Assembly (NCBI RefSeq): GCF_012396015.1 | Contig: NZ_JAAXOQ010000036.1 | Coordinates: 1-34,513, forward strand | Length of the DNA stretch: 34,513 nt | Source: Tsukamurella spumae | GTDB taxonomy: Bacteria > Actinomycetota > Actinomycetes > Mycobacteriales > Mycobacteriaceae | Direction: 5' to 3' | Notes under the pieces: generated by a model | Database searches by the model: none | Seen by the model: the letters and a program-made list of their open reading frames with translations, nothing else | What the model was told of the DNA's origin: nothing | Made by a program: the position numbers and the translations under genes | Shown here: piece after piece, positions 18,116 through 26,856 of the stretch | How the letters are laid out: every line of letters starts with the position of its first letter | Numbering within the stretch: position 1 is the first letter of the stretch

Positions 18116-19081
18116 TCAGGGGAGCAGCGCCACCGAGCCCGTGGTGCGGCGCTCCTGCAGGTCGATGTGTGCCTGCTCGGCCTCGGCCAGCGGGTAGGTC
18201 GCGCCGACGGCGAACCGCAGCGACCCGTCGCGCAGACCGTCGAGGACGGCGCCGCTGCGCAGCGCGAAATCCTCCGGCGTCGCCACGTGGTGGGTCAGCG
18301 TGGGCCGCTGCACGAACAGCGAACCGAGCGGGTTGAGCCGCTGCAGGTCGAACGGGGGTACCGGGCCCGACGCCGCGCCGAACAGCACGACGATGCCCTT
18401 GTGCCGGGTGGACTCCAGTGACGCCTCGAAGGTGTCCTTGCCGACCCCGTCGTAGACCGCGGCCACGCCCTCGCCGTCGGTGAGCTCGCGGACGCGGGCC
18501 GCGATGCCCTCGTCGTAACGCAGCACCTGCCACGCGCCGGCCTCGCGGGAGAGCGCCTCCTTGGCGTCCGTCGAGACGGTCGTGATGACGCGGGCGCCGA
18601 GCGCCGTCGCCATCTGCGTGATGAGCAGGCCGGTGCCGCCCGCGCCCGCATGCACGAGCACGGTGTCGCCCGGCAGCACCGGATGCGAGTCGTGGGTGAG
18701 GTAGTGCGCGGTCATGCCCTGCAGCAGGACGGACGCCGCGACCGCGGGCGGCACCCCGTCGGGCACCAGGACCGTGCGGTCGGCCGGGACGGCGACGAGC
18801 TCCGCGTACGAGCCCGGGCCGTCGCACCAGGCGATCACGTCGCCGACGGCGCGGCTCGTGACGCCCTCGCCCACCGCGACGATGGTTCCCGATCCCTCGC
18901 TGCCCGGGATGTACGGCAGTGGGGTGGGGTAGACGCCCTCGCGGATGTAGGTGTCGATGAAGTTCACGCCGATGGCGCTCGTGCGGACCAGCACCTGTCC
19001 GGGACCCGGCACCGGATCGGGTGCCTCGCCGTAGGTCAGGACATCAGGGCCGCCGTGTTCGGTCACAGTGATCGCGCGCAT
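18116..19081 (-). CDS. qor: NADPH:quinone oxidoreductase (zeta-crystallin type, MDR family)
   Basis: 321 residues, zinc-free medium-chain reductase. Visible: MRAITVTEHGGPDVL at the start, the substrate-domain segment GVNFIDTYIREGVYP, PYIPGSEGSG, and the nucleotide-binding AGAGGTGLLITQMA. Members reduce quinones with NADPH, usually in the cytosol. In M. tuberculosis qor (Rv1454c) is at the same position between ctaB and ctaA. The ATG at 19081 has only a weak purine-rich site. Divergent from the DHFR-like gene with 87 nt between starts, a gap that contains the inverted repeat ACCGC-AC-GCGGT (19093-19104). Confidence 0.93.
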   Translation of the reverse strand: MRAITVTEHGGPDVLTYGEAPDPVPGPGQVLVRTSAIGVNFIDTYIREGVYPTPLPYIPGSEGSGTIVAVGEGVTSRAVGDVIAWCDGPGSYAELVAVPADRTVLVPDGVPPAVAASVLLQGMTAHYLTHDSHPVLPGDTVLVHAGAGGTGLLITQMATALGARVITTVSTDAKEALSREAGAWQVLRYDEGIAARVRELTDGEGVAAVYDGVGKDTFEASLESTRHKGIVVLFGAASGPVPPFDLQRLNPLGSLFVQRPTLTHHVATPEDFALRSGAVLDGLRDGSLRFAVGATYPLAEAEQAHIDLQERRTTGSVALLP

Positions 19082-19168
19082 GGCTCATCTCTACCGCACG
19101 CGGTGTGGCAGGGTCGACGGGGCTGCGGAATCCGGCCGCGCGTGCCCCACGACCGAGGAGTCCCATCA

Positions 19169-19738
19169 GTGCGTTCACTCGTGTACTACGTCGCCGTCTC
19201 GCTGGACGGCCGGATCGCCGGCCCCGAGGGCCAGTACGACTTCTACCCGGTCGACGAGGAGTACTCGCGGCAGATGAACGAGGAGTGGGGTGACGGGCTG
19301 CCCACCGGCCTGCACGAGGCCCTCGGGATCACCCCGCCGCTCACGAAGTGGGACACGGTCGTCATGGGGACGACCACGTACCGGATCGGGTCGGACGTGG
19401 GCGTCACGGACCCGTACTCGCACCTGCGCACGGTCGTCTACTCGCGGTCGCTGGACCCCGCGGACTTCCCGGCCGTCGAGGTGGTGGCGGAGGACCCGGT
19501 CGAGCACATGCGTGCGCTCAAACAGGAGGAGGGCGGCGACATCTGGCTGTGCGGCGGGGGAGCGCTCGCCGCGACGCTCGCACCGGAGGTCGACAGGCTG
19601 GTGCTGAAGATCTACCCGGTGACCGCGGGCGACGGGGTGCCGCTGTTCGCGGGCGGCTTCGCGCCGCAGCAGTGGAAGCTGGTCTCGCACCGCGCCTTCG
19701 ACATCGGGGTGATCCTCGCGCAGTACGAGCGCGCCTGA
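19169..19738 (+). CDS. Dihydrofolate-reductase-like (RibD C-terminal domain) protein
   Basis: 189 residues from GTG 19169 with GAGGAG 8 nt upstream. It opens LVYYVAVSLDGRIAGPEGQ, then VVMGTTTYRIG, WLCGGGALAATLAPEVDRLV and the strand LKIYPVTAGDGVPLF, the layout of the RibD-C/DHFR superfamily that binds NADPH. Most such stand-alone proteins in actinobacteria have no known substrate; they are not the folate enzyme FolA. It is absent from this position in the M. tuberculosis gene order as I recall it. It converges on the 97-residue gene with a 25-nt gap. Confidence 0.88.
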   Translation: MRSLVYYVAVSLDGRIAGPEGQYDFYPVDEEYSRQMNEEWGDGLPTGLHEALGITPPLTKWDTVVMGTTTYRIGSDVGVTDPYSHLRTVVYSRSLDPADFPAVEVVAEDPVEHMRALKQEEGGDIWLCGGGALAATLAPEVDRLVLKIYPVTAGDGVPLFAGGFAPQQWKLVSHRAFDIGVILAQYERA

Positions 19739-19763
19739 TCGGCGGGCCCGGAGGCCGCCGGCC

Positions 19764-20057
19764 CTAGCGGCTGTGCGCCCGGTAGCCGGCCATCCGCTCG
19801 TGGTGGCCGGGCTCGGTGGTGGCCTTGCTGACCAGCTCGCGGTCCCATTCGGAGGTGTCGAGGCCGGCCTTCTCGGCCGCGTCCTTCGCCTGCGCCGGGT
19901 TCGCGACGATCTGGTCGCCCATGATCCCGTCGCCACCGACGAGGGTGATGCGCACGCCCTCCTCGCCCATGTTCTGCAGCACGGCGGTGGCACCGCCGTG
20001 CTTCGCGGCGAAGCCCTTCAGGCGGGAGACGACGTTGCCGGGTGCCTGATCACTCAT
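19764..20057 (-). CDS. Unknown 97-residue protein coupled to ctaA
   Basis: 97 residues, not recognised. It starts MSDQAPGNVVSRLKGFAAKH, has a beta-like segment EGVRITLVGGDGIMGDQIV and a charged helical end with KDAAEKAGLDTSEWDREL and GHHERMAGYRAHSR. No signal peptide, membrane helix or cysteine. The ATG overlaps the ctaA stop (ATGA at 20054-20057), so it is translated with heme A synthase. That suggests a role in heme A or oxidase biogenesis, or merely operon hitch-hiking. The histidine-rich tail could bind metal or heme; this is speculation. Confidence 0.75.
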   Translation of the reverse strand: MSDQAPGNVVSRLKGFAAKHGGATAVLQNMGEEGVRITLVGGDGIMGDQIVANPAQAKDAAEKAGLDTSEWDRELVSKATTEPGHHERMAGYRAHSR

Positions 20058-21034
20058 ACGGCCAGCTTATCGGTCGTGCGGTCCGATCCGCGCACCACCC
20101 GTGCCGACATCAGCCGGTACAGGATCGCCGTCTCGGCGATCACCGACATCGCGCCCGCGACGTGCAGCACGACCAGCAGCGCGGGGACGCCGGCGAAGTA
20201 CTGGACCACGCCGATCAGCGACTGCGCCGCGACCACGACGAACAGGATCTTCACCCGGCGCCGCACGGCCTCGCTCGACGGTCCGCGGGCGATGAGCACG
20301 GCGGCCGCGATCAGGATAGCCACGTAGACCGCGACCAGGGCGCCGTGCAGCGAGGACAGCAGCGGGATCGAGACATCGAGGCGGTCGATGGCCTTCGGGT
20401 TGGTGCGGTCGCCCGCATGCGGGCCCGCGGCGGTGACGATCATGCCGGCCGTGAGCACCAGCGCCATCACCACGACGGAAGCGGCGACGAGGCGCCGGGC
20501 CCCGGCGGGCGCGGTCTCGATCTCGGCCCCGTCGTCGGGTTCGGCGACCTTGGCGTACAGCGTGGCGGCCAGCCAGACCATCGCGCAGGAGACGAGCATG
20601 TGGGCGCCGACCACCCACCAGCGCAGGCCGGTCAGCACGGTGATGCCGCCGAGAATGCCCTGCGCGAACGTGGACAGGGGCATGATCCACGCGTAGACCA
20701 GGATCTCGCGCCGCCGTCGGGCGCGAGTGACGGCGAGCACGATCGCGATCGAGGTGGTCACCACGATCCACACCGCGATCTGCCGGTTCCCGAACTCGAT
20801 CGCCTGATGCCACCACGGGACCGCATCCTGCGGGATCGGCAGGAGCGAGTCGTCGAAGCACTTGGGCCAGGTGGGGCACCCCAGGCCCGAACCGGTCACG
20901 CGCACCACCGAGCCGGTGACGGCGATGAGCGCCTGGGAGAGCAGCACGGCGAGCGCGAGCCGCCGCTGCGTCTTCACGCTGGGCAGCGGTAGGCGATCGA
21001 CGAGGCGCAGGAAGAGTTGGTACACGCCGATCAT
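20054..21034 (-). CDS. ctaA: Heme A synthase
   Basis: 326 residues, COX15/CtaA family. Oxidises the C8 methyl of heme O to a formyl group, giving heme A for cytochrome aa3. Eight hydrophobic helices in two four-helix bundles are visible. Key features are the extracytoplasmic TGSGLGCPTWPKC with a cysteine pair (C53, C59), WWHQAIEFGNR with H76 and E80, H145 in VGAHMLVSC, and second-half histidines in SLHGALVAVY and VLHVAGAMS, all as in the family. Start ATG 21034; no clear Shine-Dalgarno. The equivalent M. tuberculosis gene (Rv1456c) has been labelled an ABC transport protein, but this sequence is plainly CtaA-like. The 40-nt gap upstream contains ACTAC-GACCT-GTAGT. Confidence 0.94.
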   Translation of the reverse strand: MIGVYQLFLRLVDRLPLPSVKTQRRLALAVLLSQALIAVTGSVVRVTGSGLGCPTWPKCFDDSLLPIPQDAVPWWHQAIEFGNRQIAVWIVVTTSIAIVLAVTRARRRREILVYAWIMPLSTFAQGILGGITVLTGLRWWVVGAHMLVSCAMVWLAATLYAKVAEPDDGAEIETAPAGARRLVAASVVVMALVLTAGMIVTAAGPHAGDRTNPKAIDRLDVSIPLLSSLHGALVAVYVAILIAAAVLIARGPSSEAVRRRVKILFVVVAAQSLIGVVQYFAGVPALLVVLHVAGAMSVIAETAILYRLMSARVVRGSDRTTDKLAV

Positions 21035-21074
21035 CGTACGTGTGCCGGCGCGGGCTACTACGACCTGTAGTGGA

Positions 21075-21860
21075 TTAGCCGGTGAAACGGAACAGTCGCA
21101 CGGCCGCCGCGGAGCCCACCACGCCCCACGCCAGGAGCACGGCCATCCCGAACCAGTCGACGGTGCCGGCGTCCGCGGCGCGGGTCAGGGCCTCGGTCAG
21201 TGCGCCCGACGGTGCCACCCTCGCGATCCACACGACCGCGTCGGGAACGTGTGCGTGCATCACGACGAGTGAGCCGATCGCGGCCAGCACGAACCACAGG
21301 AGATTCGCCAGCGCGAGCACGATCTCCGCCTTGAGCGTGCCGCCCAGCAGCAGCCCGAGCGAGGCGAACGCGAACACGCCCAGCGCGAGGATCGGCACCC
21401 ACAGCAGCAGCCCGAGCGGCTCGGGCCGCCAGTCGAGCGCGAGACCGATCCCGCCGATGATCACCGCCTGCAGAATCACGACGAGGACCACCGCCAGCGT
21501 CTTCCCCGCGATGACGCCCCACCGGGGCAGCGGCGTCGCGCCGAGCCTCTTGAGCGCGCCGTAGCGCCGGTCGAAGCCGACGGCGATCGCCTGCCCGGTG
21601 AACGCGGTCGACATCACCGCGACGGCCATGATCGCCGGGACCAGGGAGCCGATCCGGGTCGCCTCGTCGCCGATCGGCAGCACCGTGAATCCGATGAGCA
21701 GCGCGATCGGGATGAACATGGTCAGCAGGAGCTGCTCGCCGTTGCGCAGCAGCAGCGTCAGCTCCATCCGGGTCTGCGCCGCGAGCATCGCCGCCGGGCG
21801 GGCGGCCTCGGGGTTGGGCAGGAAGGTGCCGCGGGCGAAGCGGGGCTCGGTTCGGGTCAC
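21075..21860 (-). CDS. ABC-2-type transporter permease
   Basis: 261 residues with about six membrane helices (LLLTMFIPIALLIGFTVLP, SLVPAIMAVAVMSTAF and so on), the ABC-2 export permease arrangement. GTG 21860 starts one base after the ATPase stop, with GAGGGGATGA as ribosome site at the ATPase end. Partner of the upstream ATPase; together they match M. tuberculosis Rv1457c/Rv1458c. The substrate is unknown. The conserved position beside mptB and ctaA suggests export of a lipid, glycan or heme-related compound, or a drug, but nothing in the sequence decides. Confidence 0.9.
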   Translation of the reverse strand: MTRTEPRFARGTFLPNPEAARPAAMLAAQTRMELTLLLRNGEQLLLTMFIPIALLIGFTVLPIGDEATRIGSLVPAIMAVAVMSTAFTGQAIAVGFDRRYGALKRLGATPLPRWGVIAGKTLAVVLVVILQAVIIGGIGLALDWRPEPLGLLLWVPILALGVFAFASLGLLLGGTLKAEIVLALANLLWFVLAAIGSLVVMHAHVPDAVVWIARVAPSGALTEALTRAADAGTVDWFGMAVLLAWGVVGSAAAVRLFRFTG

Positions 21861-21861
21861 G

Positions 21862-22794
21862 TCATCCCCTCAGATCGCGGCCGGTCAGGTCCAGGAACAC
21901 GTCCTGCAGGGTCCGCGTCCCCACCCGCAGGTCGGTGATCAGCGCGCCCTGCGCGGCGAGGTACGCGGCGGTGTCCGCGACGACGGTCGGCGTCACCTCG
22001 GCGCCGCGCACCACGTAGGTCGAGCCGTGCGCGTCGGTCGAATCCACCGCCGCCGTGAAGCCGTGGCCGAGCCGGGCCGCGAGGGCCGCGGTGTCCAGGC
22101 CCGACGGTGCGCTCACGCGCAGTTCGTGCTCCGCACCGGCCCGGGTGAGCTCCTCCGGCGTACCGTCGGCCACCGCGCGGCCGCGGTCGATGATGACGAC
22201 CCGGTCCGCGAGGGCCTCGGCCTCGTCGAGGAGGTGGGTGGTGAGCAGGACGGTGACCCCGTCGCGGCGCAGCGCGGCGATGAGGTCCCAGACGAGGAGG
22301 CGGGCCTGCGCGTCGAGCCCGGCGGTCGGCTCGTCGAGGAAGACCAGTTCGGGGCGCCCGACGAGGGCGCAGGCCAGGGCGAGGCGCTGCTGCTGTCCAC
22401 CGGAGAGCCGGCGGTAGCTGACGTTCACCACGTCCTGCAGTCCCAGCGTCGAGAGCAGCCAGTCGGGGTCGTGGGGGTTCGCGGCGTACGCGGCCACGAG
22501 CCGGAGCATCTCGCCGGTCTTCGCACCGGGATAGGCGCCGCCGCCCTGCAGCATGACGCCGATCCGGGGCTTGAGGCGGGCCGCGTCGGCGACCGGGTCG
22601 AGCCCGAGGACCTCGACGGTGCCGGAGTCGGGGGAGCCGAAGCCCTCGCACAGTTCGACGGTGGTGGTCTTACCGGCGCCGTTGGGGCCGAGCAGGGCCA
22701 GGACGCTGCCGCGCTCCACGGTGAGGTCGAGTCCGTCGACGGCGACGACGTCGCCGAATCGTTTGGTGACGGAGGTCGCGGACAGTGCGGGCAC
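21862..22794 (-). CDS. ABC transporter ATP-binding protein
   Basis: 310 residues. Walker A GPNGAGKT (36-43), Q-loop MLQGGGAYPG (81-90), signature LSGGQQQR (130-137), Walker B VFLDEP (151-156) and switch histidine in LLTTHLLDEAEALADR. The C-terminal 90 residues (from about 220) form the extra domain seen in drug/ABC-2 exporter ATPases. GTG 22794 lies 6 nt after the mptB stop, so mptB, ATPase and permease probably form one minus-strand operon. Energises export through the downstream permease. Confidence 0.93.
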   Translation of the reverse strand: MPALSATSVTKRFGDVVAVDGLDLTVERGSVLALLGPNGAGKTTTVELCEGFGSPDSGTVEVLGLDPVADAARLKPRIGVMLQGGGAYPGAKTGEMLRLVAAYAANPHDPDWLLSTLGLQDVVNVSYRRLSGGQQQRLALACALVGRPELVFLDEPTAGLDAQARLLVWDLIAALRRDGVTVLLTTHLLDEAEALADRVVIIDRGRAVADGTPEELTRAGAEHELRVSAPSGLDTAALAARLGHGFTAAVDSTDAHGSTYVVRGAEVTPTVVADTAAYLAAQGALITDLRVGTRTLQDVFLDLTGRDLRG

Positions 22795-22800
22795 GGGAGA

Positions 22801-24597
22801 TCAGCGTACTCGGCCGCGCGCGAGCCGCCGCTCGCGCCTGCGGGGCAGCTCGAAGGCCAGGTACACGGCCAGCGCCACGATCACGACGGTGCTCATCCCG
22901 GCCTTGGCGATGACATAGGGCTCGATCTCGCCGCCGTTGGGCATGAGCATCACCGACACCACGCTCGAGACGATCACCGCGGCCAGGCGGAAGCCGGGCG
23001 CCGTGGCCCACGCGGCCAGCGGGACGATGGCCCACAGCAGGTACCAGGGCTGGACCACCGGGAACAGTAGGACGAGCGCGGCCATCGAGATGCCGAGGGC
23101 GCCGACCGCGTGGATCCGGCCGGACAGGGTCGCGAGGAGCATGCGCAGCACGATCACCGCGGCCAGCGCGGCGGCGATCGGACGCGTGATGGCGAGGATC
23201 GCGGTGGTGTGGTCGCCGAGTCCCAGCAGGACGCCGACCAACCCGGTCGCCATGCCGAGGACCGTGGGGATCGACATCCACGAGCGGACCCGATTGGCCC
23301 CGCCCAGGGTCCCCGCGTCCAACCAGCCGTAACCCAGCCCGGTCACCTGGCAGACGACGACCACCACGATCACCAGCACGATCGCGAGGAAGCCGGCGGA
23401 CAGCGCGACGGCGATCGGCGTGCGGCCCAGATCCGGCCGGAACTCCCGGATCGCGGTGCGCCAGTCGCGCAACCGCCCGCCGATGTCCGGGAAGGTGCCG
23501 CCCAGGCGCCGGGCGAGCGCCATGCCGATGAAGCCGAGCGCGAGCACGGAGGTGATCTTGATCAGGCTCGACGCGGCGATCGTCGCAGCGCCGGCGGTGA
23601 GCAGCCACCCGGTCCGGGTGGGCATCCATCCGTCCAGGAATCGTCGGCCGGAGGAGATCGCCCGCAGCGACCACTCCATGCCCACGAGCATCATCCCGAG
23701 CATGAGGCTCTCGTTGTGGATGCCCGCGATGAGATGGAAGATGACCAGCGGATTCGCGGCCCCGAGCCACAGGGCGGCCACCTCGTTGACGCCGCAGCGG
23801 CGGGCGAGCCGGGGGAGCGCCCACACGATCATCGCGACGCCGGCGAGCGCCAGCAGTCGGTGCGCGATCACGCCGGCGACCACGTTCTCCCCGGTCAGGG
23901 CCGTGATGCCGCGCCCCAGGTAGAGGAACAGGGGGCCGTACGGGGCGGGCGTGTCGCGCCAGATGTTGGGCACCGAGCGGGTGAAGACGTGGTCGATCCC
24001 GAGCGCCTTGGCGGGGCCGATGGCATAGGGGTCGAGGCCGCGCGCCGTGATCTCCGATTGCGCGAGGTAGGAGTAGACGTCCTTGCTGAACATCGGCGGG
24101 GCGAAGAGGAAGGGCAGCACCCACAGCGCGAGGATCCGGTCGAAGCCGCGGCGGGTGAGCCGGCGCGGCTGCGCGGGCACGGTGTGCGCGTTCGGGTTCA
24201 GGTACCCGATCGTGTACCGGCGCAGCAGCACCCACGCGATCATCAGCATCGCCGTGCCGACCATCGTCACCGTCAGCGCCGTGGACTGCATGCGGAACAT
24301 CAGGCCGATGAGCCTGCGCCCGGCGATCGGGTTCTGCACCACCGGGAACGAGCCCACGCCCAGCGCGCCGAACGCGATGAGCACCGCCCCGACGCCGCCG
24401 AAGGTGGCGATCCTGCGGACCGTCCGCTTCTCCTGCGCGTTGAGGTCCGGGTACTGCTGCTCGTCGGTGTGCAGCCGGTTCACCGCGCCGCCCGCGCCCT
24501 GCGATCCCTGGTCCGACGGTGCCCCGTCGGGCTTGGTCAGGCCGAGGTAGTCCGCGAAGGTGCGCACGGGGGCGGGGAGGGAAGGGGTAGCGCGCAC
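22801..24597 (-). CDS. mptB: Alpha-(1->6)-mannopyranosyltransferase MptB (GT-C)
   Basis: 598 residues, polytopic membrane protein with about a dozen hydrophobic helices. MptB makes the proximal alpha-1,6-mannan backbone of lipomannan/lipoarabinomannan from polyprenyl-phosphomannose on the outer face of the membrane. The GT-C acidic motif is visible in the first large loop: PPMFSKDVYSYLAQS with D173. Other family segments are TPAPYGPLFLYLGRG, IAGIHNESLMLGMM and FPVVQPWYLLWAIVPLA. Length agrees with M. tuberculosis Rv1459c, which also lies next to the suf operon. GTG 24597 was chosen for length and a TACTCT hexamer 7 nt upstream (leaderless type); the open frame upstream covers the sufR promoter region. 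The C-terminus is Arg-rich. Confidence 0.93.
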   Translation of the reverse strand: MRATPSLPAPVRTFADYLGLTKPDGAPSDQGSQGAGGAVNRLHTDEQQYPDLNAQEKRTVRRIATFGGVGAVLIAFGALGVGSFPVVQNPIAGRRLIGLMFRMQSTALTVTMVGTAMLMIAWVLLRRYTIGYLNPNAHTVPAQPRRLTRRGFDRILALWVLPFLFAPPMFSKDVYSYLAQSEITARGLDPYAIGPAKALGIDHVFTRSVPNIWRDTPAPYGPLFLYLGRGITALTGENVVAGVIAHRLLALAGVAMIVWALPRLARRCGVNEVAALWLGAANPLVIFHLIAGIHNESLMLGMMLVGMEWSLRAISSGRRFLDGWMPTRTGWLLTAGAATIAASSLIKITSVLALGFIGMALARRLGGTFPDIGGRLRDWRTAIREFRPDLGRTPIAVALSAGFLAIVLVIVVVVVCQVTGLGYGWLDAGTLGGANRVRSWMSIPTVLGMATGLVGVLLGLGDHTTAILAITRPIAAALAAVIVLRMLLATLSGRIHAVGALGISMAALVLLFPVVQPWYLLWAIVPLAAWATAPGFRLAAVIVSSVVSVMLMPNGGEIEPYVIAKAGMSTVVIVALAVYLAFELPRRRERRLARGRVR

Positions 24598-24604
24598 GTC
24601 CGCA

Positions 24605-24610
24605 AGAGTA
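24605..24610 (-). promoter_or_regulatory. Candidate leaderless -10 element of mptB
   Basis: TACTCT on the minus strand lies 7 nt before the mptB GTG; no Shine-Dalgarno is present. A start one helical step downstream would coincide with the GTG. Confidence 0.35.
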
Positions 24611-24669
24611 GACGGTGGGCCGCACGTCCCGGGGCCGTCCGCCCGCTCAGTCCGGTCGCTCACCGGGGC

Positions 24670-24688
24670 TGAGCTTAGCCTGACCTTG
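24670..24688. promoter_or_regulatory. Candidate IdeR/DtxR iron box in the mptB-sufR gap
   Basis: TGAGCTTAGCCTGACCTTG matches the IdeR/DtxR consensus TTAGGTTAGGCTAACCTAA at 13 of 18 non-central positions, including TTAG-C-CT and ACCT. It overlaps a possible sufR -35 (TTGCTG, 24686-24691; TAGGAA follows 16 nt later at 24708-24713). Iron-loaded regulator could therefore repress suf. Confidence 0.45.
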
Positions 24689-24724
24689 CTGGAAGTGCTG
24701 GACGAATTAGGAAACAATCGTGTT

Positions 24725-25429
24725 GTGAAAAGCGAGCAGCACGAGGTTCACGCCTCGACGGCACAGCGTGACGGGGACACCCGTGACGCCGTGGTCGCGC
24801 TGCTCATGAACCGGGGCCAGGCCACCGCGGCCGATATCGGCGAGGCCCTGGGGATCACGACCACCGCCGTCCGCCGCCATCTCGACAATCTGCTCGAGGC
24901 GGGCGACGTGACGGTGGCGGCACCGTCGGGCCTGGCCAACCGCGGCCGGGGGCGCCCCGCCAAGGAGTTCCTGCTGACGCCCGCGGGGCGCCGGCAACTC
25001 GGGCAGGGGTACGACGTCCTCGCGGTCGACGCGCTGCGCGCGCTCCGCGAGGTCGGCGGCGAGGAGGCCGTGCGTGCGTTCGCGCGGCGCCGCGCCGAGC
25101 AGGCCATGAGCTCCGTCGGCGCAGCCCCCGGGCCGCAGGACCCGGTGGACGGCGCCCGTAGGATCGCGGCGGCCCTGTCGGCCGCCGGATTCAACGCCGA
25201 TGCCCGGGAAGTGGGCAACGGCGTCCAGATCTGCCAGCACCACTGCCCGGTGTCGGAGGTCGCAGCCGAGTTCCCCGAATTGTGCGAGGCCGAAATTTCG
25301 GCGTTCGAGCAGGCGTTGGGAACACATGTACAGCGTTTGGCCACCATCGCCAATGGTGACCGCGCATGCACCACCCACGTGCCCCTCGAGCGCGTGGTAC
25401 CGCGAGCAACCGCTAAGGAGCTTCGATGA
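24725..25429 (+). CDS. sufR: SufR, Fe-S-sensing repressor of the suf operon
   Basis: 234 residues from GTG 24725. An N-terminal winged helix-turn-helix ([20 protein letters not shown] and [10 protein letters not shown], about 33-62, then the wing [16 protein letters not shown]) is followed by a dimer/sensor region with four cysteines: C170, C174, C187 and C215 ([26 protein letters not shown]). C174 and C187 have 12 residues between them, as in SufR. Known members hold an Fe-S cluster and repress suf when clusters are plentiful. No Shine-Dalgarno is seen; AACAAT lies 6 nt before the GTG. Its stop overlaps the sufB start (ATGA). Confidence 0.93.
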   Translation: MKSEQHEVHASTAQRDGDTRDAVVALLMNRGQATAADIGEALGITTTAVRRHLDNLLEAGDVTVAAPSGLANRGRGRPAKEFLLTPAGRRQLGQGYDVLAVDALRALREVGGEEAVRAFARRRAEQAMSSVGAAPGPQDPVDGARRIAAALSAAGFNADAREVGNGVQICQHHCPVSEVAAEFPELCEAEISAFEQALGTHVQRLATIANGDRACTTHVPLERVVPRATAKELR

Positions 25430-26856
25430 CAACGGTCGAGAACGGCCCGCTGTCCCAGGAGGAGACGATCGCGTCCCTGGGCACCTACGGCTACGGGTGG
25501 CACGATTCCGATGCCGCCGGCGCCTCGGCGCAGCGAGGCCTGTCCGAGGCCGTCGTCGCCGACATCTCGGGCAAGAAGAACGAGTCCGAGTGGATGCTGA
25601 ACCAGCGACTCAAGGCGCTGAGCATCTTCGAGAAGAAGCCGATGCCCACCTGGGGCAGCGACCTCGACGGCATCGACTTCGACAACATCAAGTACTTCGT
25701 GCGCTCCTCGGAGAAGCAGGCCGAGTCCTGGGAGGACCTGCCCGAGGACATCAAGAACACCTACGACAAGCTCGGCATCCCCGAGGCGGAGAAGCAGCGC
25801 CTCGTCGCCGGTGTCGCTGCGCAGTACGAGTCCGAGGTGGTCTACCACTCGATCCGCGAGGATCTGGAGGAGAAGGGTGTCATCTTCCTCGACACCGACA
25901 CCGGCCTCAAGGAGCACCCGGAGCTGTTCGAGGAGTACTTCGGCTCGGTCATCCCCGCGGGCGACAACAAGTTCTCCGCGCTGAACACCGCCGTGTGGTC
26001 GGGCGGCTCGTTCATCTACGTGCCCAAGGGCGTCCACGTGGACATCCCGCTGCAGGCCTACTTCCGGATCAACACCGAGAACATGGGCCAGTTCGAGCGC
26101 ACGCTGATCATCGTCGACGAGGACGCCTATGTGCACTACGTCGAGGGCTGCACCGCGCCGATCTACAAGTCGGATTCGCTGCACTCCGCCGTGGTCGAGA
26201 TCGTCGTCAAGAAGGGCGGCCGCTGCCGCTACACGACCATCCAGAACTGGTCGAACAATGTCTACAACCTGGTCACCAAGCGCGCCAAGGCCGAGGCCGG
26301 CGCCACCATGGAGTGGATCGACGGCAACATCGGCTCCAAGGTCACCATGAAGTACCCGGCCGTGTGGATGATGGGCGAGCACGCCAAGGGCGAGGTGCTC
26401 TCCGTGGCCTTCGCCGGCGAGGGCCAGCACCAGGACACCGGCTCGAAGATGGTGCACTTCGCGCCGAACACCTCGAGCAACATCGTCAGCAAGTCGGTCG
26501 CCCGCGGCGGCGGCCGGGCCAGCTACCGCGGCCTGATCCAGATCAACAAGGGCGCGCACGGCAGCAAGTCCACGGTCAAGTGCGATGCGCTGCTGGTCGA
26601 CACGATCTCCCGGTCCGACACGTACCCGTACGTGGACATCCGCGAGGACGACGTGACGATGGGCCACGAGGCCACCGTCTCGAAGGTCTCCGACGACCAG
26701 CTGTTCTACCTGATGAGCCGCGGCCTCACCGAGGACGAGGCCATGGCCATGGTGGTGCGCGGCTTCGTCGAGCCGATCGCCAAGGAGCTGCCGATGGAGT
26801 ACGCGCTCGAGCTGAACCGCCTGATCGAGCTTCAGATGGAAGGGTCCGTGGGCTAA
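25426..26856 (+). CDS. sufB: Fe-S cluster scaffold protein SufB
   Basis: 476 residues. Scaffold subunit of the SufBCD complex on which Fe-S clusters are built. The N-terminal helical part (to about 130) leads into the beta-helix core: [58 protein letters not shown] and the C-terminal [20 protein letters not shown]. The protein is uninterrupted at C242 (codon at 26149), the neighbourhood where M. tuberculosis SufB carries an intein as I recall. ATG 25426 with AAGGAG upstream, overlapping the sufR stop. Followed directly by sufD. Confidence 0.97.
   Translation: MTTVENGPLSQEETIASLGTYGYGWHDSDAAGASAQRGLSEAVVADISGKKNESEWMLNQRLKALSIFEKKPMPTWGSDLDGIDFDNIKYFVRSSEKQAESWEDLPEDIKNTYDKLGIPEAEKQRLVAGVAAQYESEVVYHSIREDLEEKGVIFLDTDTGLKEHPELFEEYFGSVIPAGDNKFSALNTAVWSGGSFIYVPKGVHVDIPLQAYFRINTENMGQFERTLIIVDEDAYVHYVEGCTAPIYKSDSLHSAVVEIVVKKGGRCRYTTIQNWSNNVYNLVTKRAKAEAGATMEWIDGNIGSKVTMKYPAVWMMGEHAKGEVLSVAFAGEGQHQDTGSKMVHFAPNTSSNIVSKSVARGGGRASYRGLIQINKGAHGSKSTVKCDALLVDTISRSDTYPYVDIREDDVTMGHEATVSKVSDDQLFYLMSRGLTEDEAMAMVVRGFVEPIAKELPMEYALELNRLIELQMEGSVG

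Noticed and set aside
23110-24672. 520-codon plus-strand frame antisense to mptB
   Set aside because: Asp/Arg/His-rich low-complexity product, overlapping a clear polytopic membrane enzyme on the other strand.
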